6,786 nt of DNA, taken from the NCBI GenBank assembly GCA_030637665.1, contig DAOWGA010000311.1:1-6786 (forward strand), written 5' to 3'. The translations under genes and the position numbers were made by a program. The stretch's first letter is position 1. Each line of letters opens with the position of its first letter. This stretch comes from Lysobacterales bacterium (GTDB lineage Bacteria; Pseudomonadota; Gammaproteobacteria; Xanthomonadales; SZUA-36). Positions 1-6,786 of the stretch are shown in pieces. The notes under the pieces were generated by a model, which did not search any database, was not told the DNA's origin, and saw only the letters and a list, made by a program, of their open reading frames with translations.

Positions 1-412
1 CAAGAAGAAACGCTCGGGTGAACTCCTGGGCCTGAACCCGGATCTGGACCGTTACCGCGTAATGTACGGCCCCTATGCCAGCGACGACAGAACCCTGGCG
101 ATGCAGACCCGCTCCATAATCCAGATGCTCGTAGCGATGTCAGGTTTTATCGATATTCCGCCTGAAAAAAGCTCACAGGCAGCCGGGGGATATAACTTTC
201 CGCAGGGAGTTACCAGGCCATTCCACGTCAGGTCAGGACCGAAGCGGCCAGAAGAAAGTTTTGCGCAAATCAAATACCAGGGCTACTGGTACTGGATAGA
301 GAACTACGACCTGGAATCCAAGCGGGTTTTCACCCTGATGCTGTTTCTGACCACCCTGACCAACTATGCCGGGAGCCAAAATGCCCCTGTTTTGACCATT
401 CCCACGAATTGA
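1..412 (+). CDS. Uncharacterised protein, C-terminal 136 residues
   Basis: The reading frame is open from base 2 to a TGA at 410-412, so the gene starts before the window. The visible part begins KKKRSGELLGLNPDLDRYRV, and the first internal Met at 62 is not the likely start. There is no signal peptide or clear transmembrane helix in what is seen. The second half holds an aromatic-rich stretch (YQGYWYWIENYDLESKRVF) followed by a hydrophobic helix-like segment and an end in PVLTIPTN. This ending resembles conserved proteobacterial proteins of unknown function that I have seen annotated only as hypothetical; I cannot name a domain. The next gene starts 64 bp downstream on the same strand, and no terminator hairpin is visible between them. 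Coding status is well supported by length and amino-acid composition; function is unknown. Confidence 0.75.
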   Translation, partial: KKKRSGELLGLNPDLDRYRVMYGPYASDDRTLAMQTRSIIQMLVAMSGFIDIPPEKSSQAAGGYNFPQGVTRPFHVRSGPKRPEESFAQIKYQGYWYWIENYDLESKRVFTLMLFLTTLTNYAGSQNAPVLTIPTN

Positions 413-464
413 AGCAGCAAATATTTTCTCCAGCTTCAACTATGCTTAAGGCAGGAGATTTCGT

Positions 465-469
465 GGGAG
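465..469 (+). promoter_or_regulatory. Ribosome binding site of the small membrane protein
   Basis: GGGAG lies 7 nt before the ATG at 477. It is the best Shine-Dalgarno match in the gap and decides the start. A second purine run (AGGCAGGAG, 449-457) lies too far upstream to serve this codon. Confidence 0.6.
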
Positions 470-476
470 ACAGAAT

Positions 477-659
477 ATGAAGACCGGAACCCTTCTGGCC
501 ATCATTGTGTTCATCGTCGTGGCTCTGGCGCATTTGTACCGGCTGGTCACCGGTGCTGAATTACTACTCAACGGAGAAATCGTGCCGCAATGGATCAGTG
601 TTCCGGGTGTACTACTGCCCGGTCTGATCGCCTGGCTGCTTTGGAAAGAGTCGAAGTAA
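477..659 (+). CDS. Small two-helix inner-membrane protein
   Basis: A 60-residue protein. A hydrophobic segment covers roughly residues 5-24 (LLAIIVFIVVALAHLYRLVTG), then a short loop with one acidic residue (NGEIVPQW), then a second hydrophobic segment at about 38-56 ending in WLLWKESK. The short charged ends suggest both termini lie on the cytoplasmic side with a small periplasmic turn, though this is only a topology guess. The ATG is supported by a Shine-Dalgarno GGGAG at 465-469 with a 7-nt spacer. The protein resembles short conserved gammaproteobacterial membrane proteins of unknown function; I do not know a role. It sits 43 bp before the TPR membrane protein on the same strand and could share its transcript. 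Confidence 0.75.
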   Translation: MKTGTLLAIIVFIVVALAHLYRLVTGAELLLNGEIVPQWISVPGVLLPGLIAWLLWKESK

Positions 660-682
660 ATATTTTGCTCCTCACTGGTGCC

Positions 683-705
683 GCAATGTACATTGCTCGG
701 CAATG
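683..705 (+). repeat. Nested inverted repeats enclosing the start codon of the TPR gene
   Basis: Three 6-nt arms follow one another: GCAATG (683-688), CATTGC (691-696) and GCAATG (700-705). The first two, with TA between, form a perfect 14-bp palindrome. The last two form a 6-bp hairpin with a TCG loop whose right arm contains the ATG of the downstream gene. The two pairings exclude each other because both use the middle arm. No Shine-Dalgarno sequence is present in this stretch. It could be a binding site for a dimeric regulator, a start-masking hairpin, or chance. Confidence 0.45.
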
Positions 706-2223
706 AGGAAATTCCTGCGAGAACTCAAACGCCGCAAGGTGTATACCATTGCCGTTGCCTACGTGGTTGCAGCCTGGGTTTTATTGCAGGCAGCGGCAAC
801 TGTTCTGCCGATTTACGACACACCCGACTGGATTTTGAAAGCATTTACCACCCTGCTCTTTCTTGGCTTCCCGGTCGCGCTCATACTCGCCTGGGCTTAC
901 GATCTCTCGCCCCAGGGTATAGTGAGAACTGCATCACTTGATGATCATGAATCGGGCAGTCCGGTATCAGATCCCGGGGCACTGACGGGGCCAACGGAAA
1001 CCCCGGATAATTCCATCTCGCTTCCCAGCGGCCCTTCCATTGCGGTTTTATCCTTCAGAAATTTAAGCGGAGACGCTGACCAGGATCTGTTCGCCCAGGC
1101 CCTGTGCGGCGACATCATCACCGGCCTTACACAATCCACCCACCTGTTCGTCCTGACAGCGGGAGCAGCGGCCAGCCTCGAGGAAAGCGGCCAGGACACC
1201 ATCGAGATTGGAAAGAAGCTGGGGGTCAGCTACCTTTTACAGGGCTCGGTGCAAAAATCCGGTGAGACCTTGCGGGTCTCAGCGCAGTTGCTGGATGCTG
1301 CCAATGGTATGCAGCTCTGGTCGCAGAACTACGACCGGCAACTGAGCGCCGAAAGCCTGTTTGCGGTGCAGGACGACATCCGGGAACAGATCGTGGCCAC
1401 TTTAAGCGATCTCCACGGTGTCATCTATTCCACGCAGTCAGAGAAAAACATACACCGCCCCACCAGCAGCCTCAACGCCTATGAATGCCTGTCCGTGGCG
1501 CTTGCCTACGACAAGTACCTCAGCGAGGAAAATCATCTTAAAGCCAGGGAAAGCCTGGAAAGAGCAATCGAACTCGATCCGGAATTTGATGAGGCCTGGT
1601 CGCACCTGTCCTGGATTTACACCGATGAATTGGTATGGGAGTTCAACCCGCTGCCAAATTCTATGGAACGCGCACTCGATGCCGCCCAGCACGCCATCAG
1701 GCTTGCGCCCAAAAACTACCACAGCCACTGGCTGCTGTCCCGGGTGTACTATTTCATGCAGGATCAGGAGCGTTTCCTGACATCGTCAAAAAGGGCCCTG
1801 GAACTGAATTCGAGCGATGGCACCACGCTTGGGCTTATCGGCATGTACACGGCTTTTTCGGGTGAATGGGACCGCGGAATAGAAATGATGAGCAAGGCCA
1901 AGCTCCTCAATCCCAGTTACCCAGACTATTATCACGTCGTCTTCGGAACAGCAGAATTTTCCAGAGGAAATTACCAAGGTGCTTTGCAGGAACTGCAAAA
2001 GGCGACCATCGTGGATTGGCATATGCTGGAAATTTTCCTGACTGCTTCGTACGCCATGCTGGAAAGAAAGGAAGAGGCTGCAGAGCACCTGGAAAAAGCT
2101 CATCAACTGCTGGAAGATCTTGGCGTTGAACGGGCGCGTAAGTTTTTGAGCAAGACTTTTCCGTTCGTGCCGGAATATGTCGATACAGTGATAAAAGGCC
2201 TGGAAAAAGCCGGCCTGCAGTAG
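703..2223 (+). CDS. Inner-membrane TolB-like / TPR-repeat protein
   Basis: 506 residues. A short basic N-terminus (MRKFLRELKRRK) is followed by two transmembrane segments at about 14-36 and 47-66, ending in LAWAYDLSPQGI, an N-terminal module frequent in TPR proteins of marine gammaproteobacteria. A low-complexity linker covers about 77-108. Residues 110-235 form a TolB-like domain (SIAVLSFRNLSGDADQDLFA, then LGVSYLLQGSVQKSG and AQLLDAANGMQLWSQNYDR) of the type often attached to class III adenylate cyclases. From about 264 to 475 there are five or six degenerate TPR units (for example RAIELDPEFDEAW and RALELNSSD). No cyclase catalytic domain or DNA-binding domain is present. By family it is probably a membrane-anchored protein-protein interaction scaffold or sensor; the partner is unknown. 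The ATG at 703 is the only ATG, GTG or TTG in this frame between the upstream stop (TAA at 658-660) and the coding body, yet it lacks a Shine-Dalgarno sequence and lies in an inverted repeat. The gene converges on the M20 gene with 23 bp between stop codons. Confidence 0.85.
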   Translation: MRKFLRELKRRKVYTIAVAYVVAAWVLLQAAATVLPIYDTPDWILKAFTTLLFLGFPVALILAWAYDLSPQGIVRTASLDDHESGSPVSDPGALTGPTETPDNSISLPSGPSIAVLSFRNLSGDADQDLFAQALCGDIITGLTQSTHLFVLTAGAAASLEESGQDTIEIGKKLGVSYLLQGSVQKSGETLRVSAQLLDAANGMQLWSQNYDRQLSAESLFAVQDDIREQIVATLSDLHGVIYSTQSEKNIHRPTSSLNAYECLSVALAYDKYLSEENHLKARESLERAIELDPEFDEAWSHLSWIYTDELVWEFNPLPNSMERALDAAQHAIRLAPKNYHSHWLLSRVYYFMQDQERFLTSSKRALELNSSDGTTLGLIGMYTAFSGEWDRGIEMMSKAKLLNPSYPDYYHVVFGTAEFSRGNYQGALQELQKATIVDWHMLEIFLTASYAMLERKEEAAEHLEKAHQLLEDLGVERARKFLSKTFPFVPEYVDTVIKGLEKAGLQ

Positions 2224-2246
2224 AGCCGACACTATCAAATACTCGC

Positions 2247-3542
2247 CTACTGCTTTGCCCCTTGCAGGTAGTCAACCACCAGGTGGCTGAACGCCCGAAC
2301 ACCGAGCTCCATGCTGGGTTCGTACATGTCAAATAACGGTGAGTGGTTGCTGGGTATGGTCTGCGGATCCACGCCCGGCTCGCCGTTGCCGAGGAACAGG
2401 TAAAGCCCCGCTGTCTGGTTGGCAAAATAGGAAAAGTCTTCCGCCACAGTCTGGGGTTGAACAGAAACCACCCCCCCTTCTCCTGCTACGCGCTGCAGCG
2501 TCGGCATCATTCTTTCGGTCAGGCCGGGATCATTGACCGTCTCAGGGTAGCCATATTTCAATTCGAATTCGATGCTCGCGCCGGCACTTTCCGCGATCAT
2601 TCTCGCCGTACGTTCGATTCGCATGTGAATCTGTTCTCGCATTGCGGCGTCGAAAGTTCGAATCGTGCCTTCCATTTCCACACTGTCCGGAATCACGTTG
2701 TTGCGCACGCCGCCGGAAATACGCCCCACGGTCACGATGGATGGGGCCTGGGTGACGTCGACCTGCCGGCTGGTGATGGTTTGCAGGCCGAGTACGATCT
2801 GGGAGGCAACCACGATCGGATCAATGCCATTCCAGGGACGAGCACCGTGAGTTTGCTTGCCATTGACCACCAGTTTGAAGCTGTCAACGGCCGCCAGCAT
2901 GGGACCAGCGCGCACAGCTATTTTACCGTGGGGCTGGTTGAAGCCGACGTGTAGCCCAAAAACAGCCTCGGGTTTGCGCTGTGCAAAAAGCCCCTCTTTC
3001 AACATCAATTCAGCACCACCTTCTTCACCCGCGGGCGCGCCTTCCTCGGCGGGCTGGAAGATCAGCATCACGGAGCCCGGCAGTTCTTCTTTCACAGAGT
3101 TCAGCACCTGGGCCGCGCCCAAAACCATTGCCATGTGGCTGTCATGCCCGCAGGCGTGCATCACGCCTACTTCCTGACCGTTGTATTCGCCACGTGCTTT
3201 GGATGTGAAAGCCAATCCGGTTTCTTCGCTCACCGGCAGGCCATCCATGTCGGCCCTGATGGCGACCAGTGGTCCCGGCTTGCCGCCCTCGATAATGGCT
3301 ACAACACCGGTATGTGCGATGCCTGTTTGCGGCTCCAGGCCCATTTCGGTGAGGATCTCGGCCACACGCGCCGAGGTGTTGAATTCGCGATTGCTGAGCT
3401 CAGGATTTTCATGGAACCAGCGCCGCCATTCGACCACCTGTGGCTGGGTTTCCGATGCCAACAAGTCCAGCTGTTGCGGTGAGATCTGAGCCTGTGCAGA
3501 AAAAGGCAGCAGAATCAGCAGGCAGAGTGTTGTCCTGAGCAT
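2247..3542 (-). CDS. Secreted M20-family amidohydrolase / metallopeptidase
   Basis: 431 residues from the ATG at 3542. The N-terminus MLRTTLCLLILLPFSAQAQ is a good Sec signal peptide with probable cleavage after AQA. The body is a typical M20D amidohydrolase (hippurate hydrolase / IAA-amino acid hydrolase type): FHENPELSNREF (43-54), RADMDGLPV (96-104), HACGHDSHMA (129-138), QPAEEGAP (163-170), GLHVG (196-200), a dimerisation-domain segment HGARPWNGIDP (232-242), AEDFSYF (367-373) and NHSPLFD (399-405). The metal ligands expected for the family are all present: C131, H133, E167 (E166 being the likely general base), H198 and H400. Length is normal. It should cleave an acyl-amino acid or similar amide in the periplasm or outside; the substrate cannot be read from sequence. 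An in-frame ATG at 3575 would add 11 residues, but it lies inside a REP palindrome and would spoil the signal peptide, so I reject it. The gene follows ggt by 76 bp, with the REP hairpin between. Confidence 0.93.
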   Translation of the reverse strand: MLRTTLCLLILLPFSAQAQISPQQLDLLASETQPQVVEWRRWFHENPELSNREFNTSARVAEILTEMGLEPQTGIAHTGVVAIIEGGKPGPLVAIRADMDGLPVSEETGLAFTSKARGEYNGQEVGVMHACGHDSHMAMVLGAAQVLNSVKEELPGSVMLIFQPAEEGAPAGEEGGAELMLKEGLFAQRKPEAVFGLHVGFNQPHGKIAVRAGPMLAAVDSFKLVVNGKQTHGARPWNGIDPIVVASQIVLGLQTITSRQVDVTQAPSIVTVGRISGGVRNNVIPDSVEMEGTIRTFDAAMREQIHMRIERTARMIAESAGASIEFELKYGYPETVNDPGLTERMMPTLQRVAGEGGVVSVQPQTVAEDFSYFANQTAGLYLFLGNGEPGVDPQTIPSNHSPLFDMYEPSMELGVRAFSHLVVDYLQGAKQ

Positions 3543-3548
3543 GTGTTT

Positions 3549-3553
3549 TCCTC
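3549..3553 (-). promoter_or_regulatory. Ribosome binding site of the M20 amidohydrolase
   Basis: Read on the minus strand, GAGGA lies 6 nt before the ATG at 3542. It supports this start over the upstream in-frame ATG at 3575, which lies in the repeat. Confidence 0.75.
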
Positions 3554-3560
3554 GCTTGCT

Positions 3561-3614
3561 GTAGGAGGCCGCCATGCGGGCGAAAAATCTATCGGCCGCA
3601 TGGCGGCCTCCTAC
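3561..3614. repeat. REP pair (BIME-like hairpin) between ggt and the M20 gene
   Basis: Arms GTAGGAGGCCGCCATGCGG (3561-3579) and its exact reverse complement (3596-3614) form a perfect 19-bp stem around a 16-nt interior that adds a CGA/TCG pairing. Each arm on its own is close to a short palindrome (GGCCGC-CAT-GCGGCC, with one C-to-G change in the left copy at 3580). The GTAG head and the head-to-head pairing are hallmarks of REP/BIME elements mobilised by RAYT tyrosine transposases, as described for Stenotrophomonas and Pseudomonas. The right arm begins 4 nt after the ggt stop in the direction of ggt transcription, so the mRNA would form a strong 3' hairpin there. No U-tract follows, so it is more likely a stabiliser or attenuator than an intrinsic terminator. 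Confidence 0.85.
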
Positions 3615-3618
3615 AATA

Positions 3619-6072
<2,454 letters not shown>

Positions 6073-6103
6073 TTATAGTCCAGCCAGGTAAAAATAAAAC
6101 GCT

Positions 6104-6109
6104 ATTGTA
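6104..6109 (-). promoter_or_regulatory. Possible -10 element for the coaD operon
   Basis: On the minus strand TACAAT (5 of 6 to TATAAT) lies 34 nt before the coaD ATG in an AT-rich gap of about 50 bp between the REP cluster and the gene. The -35 position would fall in the first REP copy and does not match TTGACA. The upstream rsmD transcript ends at a terminator, so some promoter is expected here. Confidence 0.3.
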
Positions 6110-6118
6110 CATTCGTCT

Positions 6119-6233
6119 GTAGGAGGCCGCCACGCGGCCGATCGCCACGCAGGAGGCCACCGTGCGGCCGATCGCCATGTGGGGGGCCGCCATGCGGCCG
6201 AAAACAGCCTATCGGCCGCATGGCGGCCTCCTA
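6119..6233. repeat. REP cluster: three tandem direct copies plus one inverted copy
   Basis: Three units with an exact 30-nt period start at 6121, 6151 and 6181. Each has the pattern AGGAGGCCGCCATGCGGCCG with small changes, and each contains an internal palindrome GGCCGC-N3-GCGGCC (one mismatch in copy 2). The first is preceded by GT, giving the GTAGGAGG head of REP elements. After the third unit an inverted copy follows (6212-6233). Copy 3 and the inverted copy pair perfectly over 17 bp (6185-6201 with 6212-6228), with a further 5 positions including two G-T wobbles, around a 10-nt loop. Bases 6211-6233 are identical to 3591-3613 of the other REP site. A reading frame on the minus strand through this region is repetitive (RPP, WRSAA) and is not a gene. 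Confidence 0.88.
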
Positions 6234-6234
6234 T

Positions 6235-6264
6235 AAAAAAAAGGGCGCCAAGGTGGCGCCCTTT
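6235..6264 (-). terminator. Rho-independent terminator of rsmD
   Basis: AAAGGGCGCCA (6240-6250) and its exact complement (6254-6264) form an 11-bp GC-rich stem with a 3-nt loop. Read on the minus strand the stem is followed by a run of T (complement of the eight A at 6235-6242, partly shared with the stem base). It lies 84 bp downstream of the rsmD stop. Orientation of the T-run assigns it to minus-strand transcripts. Confidence 0.88.
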
Positions 6265-6348
6265 AGCAGGGACTGAGGAGTCTTCTGACAGGCATTGCTG
6301 CCTGCATAATAGATGACCCATTTGAGCATCAATTGCTTTCAAAAAAAA

Positions 6349-6786
6349 TTAAACTTTTTTCAGAAGCAACATTCGGACCTCACCGATCACCTTCTCTTTG
6401 GCGATTTCCCAGCCTGGTCGCGGGCCTGACAGCGTCATGTTACGCGCGGTTTCGATATAAACAAAACCGCCCTGCCTGATGCAATTACGTATATTGATCA
6501 GCTCCATGGCACGTGTTTCCAGGTTAAGCCCAAAGGGAGGGTCGATAAAGGCGATATCCAAAGAGCCGACCGCACATCCATGCAACCACTGCAAAGCATC
6601 AATTGCGACCACAGTGGCATTTTCAGCATCCAGACGCCTGACATTTTCGCGCAGGATACGGGCAGCCAGGTTCAGCTTTTCGACCAGGATGACTTCTGCG
6701 GCTCCTCGCGAGGCAGCTTCCATACCGAGAGAACCGCTGCCGGCAAACAGGTCAACGCAAACAACCCCACGAATATGGGGCTGAAG
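6349..6786 (-). CDS. rsmD: 16S rRNA (guanine966-N2)-methyltransferase RsmD, N-terminus cut by window edge
   Basis: 145 residues are visible, without the N-terminal part (the full family is about 180-200). The frame stays open to base 6786, so the internal ATG at 6723 is not the start. RsmD adds a methyl group from S-adenosylmethionine to the N2 of G966 of 16S rRNA in the 30S subunit. The SAM-binding motif I reads VDLFAGSGSLGMEAASRGA (visible residues 11-29), followed by VEKL at 35-38 as the ribose-binding acidic position. The catalytic [DN]PP[FY] motif is FIDPPFGLNLE (80-90). The C-terminal strands end RMLLLKKV. Linkage rsmD-coaD is widespread in bacteria. An intrinsic terminator after the gene separates its transcript from coaD. 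Confidence 0.95.
   Translation of the reverse strand, partial: LQPHIRGVVCVDLFAGSGSLGMEAASRGAAEVILVEKLNLAARILRENVRRLDAENATVVAIDALQWLHGCAVGSLDIAFIDPPFGLNLETRAMELINIRNCIRQGGFVYIETARNMTLSGPRPGWEIAKEKVIGEVRMLLLKKV

Noticed and set aside
419..671. AAATATTTT followed by CTCC or GCTCC just after the stops of the first two plus-strand genes
   Set aside because: Short AT-rich similarity in two intergenic gaps without further shared sequence; too weak to call a repeat.
2217..2253. Inverted repeat GCAGTAG / CTACTGC spanning both convergent stop codons, as a bidirectional terminator
   Set aside because: Only 7 bp with a 23-nt loop and no T-run on either side; the match largely reflects two TAG stops in opposite directions.
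1786..2425. Long minus-strand frames opposite the TPR gene (150 and 172 residues)
   Set aside because: They lie antisense to a well-supported gene or cross the convergent junction into the M20 gene, and show no domain-like sequence.
3561..3614. REP hairpin as an intrinsic terminator of ggt
   Set aside because: The stem is strong but no U-tract follows on the minus strand; it is kept as a repeat with a possible attenuating role.
6119..6233. CRISPR-like regular array
   Set aside because: The 30-nt period is the whole repeat unit with no distinct spacers. The units are palindromic and one copy is inverted, which fits REP elements and not CRISPR.
6073..6342. Minus-strand 89-residue reading frame across the REP cluster
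   Set aside because: Its repetitive RPP/WRSAA composition comes from the 30-nt repeat units, it contains the terminator, and it has no ribosome site or family resemblance.

Overview
This looks like an ordinary chromosomal segment of a gammaproteobacterium. The minus-strand order rsmD, coaD, a YfhL-type ferredoxin and a gamma-glutamyltranspeptidase matches, as far as I recall, the arrangement in Pseudomonas and relatives. The TPR/TolB-like membrane protein is of a kind common in marine gammaproteobacteria. The lineage is inferred from gene content only. I see no prophage, insertion sequence, CRISPR array, tRNA or rRNA, and nothing that amounts to a new biological system.

Left part, plus strand (1-2223): the 3' end of an uncharacterised gene, a 60-residue two-helix membrane protein, and a 506-residue inner-membrane protein with a TolB-like domain and TPR repeats. 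The start codon of the last gene has no Shine-Dalgarno sequence. It lies inside a nested set of inverted repeats, GCAATG / CATTGC / GCAATG, which is the most interesting possible regulatory signal of this half.

Middle and right part, minus strand (6786-2247): the 5'-truncated rsmD ends at a strong intrinsic terminator. Next comes a REP-type repeat cluster, then coaD, ferredoxin and ggt, whose reading frames overlap (20 nt, then an ATGA overlap), so they are almost certainly one translationally coupled operon. A second REP hairpin separates ggt from a secreted M20 amidohydrolase. That gene and the TPR gene converge with only 23 bp between their stop codons.

Functionally, RsmD methylates 16S rRNA and CoaD makes dephospho-CoA. 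The ferredoxin is an electron carrier. GGT and the M20 enzyme both carry export signals and could together open gamma-glutamyl and amide bonds of scavenged compounds outside the cytoplasm; this last link is inference. The repeats are the main non-coding content: GTAG-headed palindromes in two intergenic sites, one a 30-nt-period tandem array.
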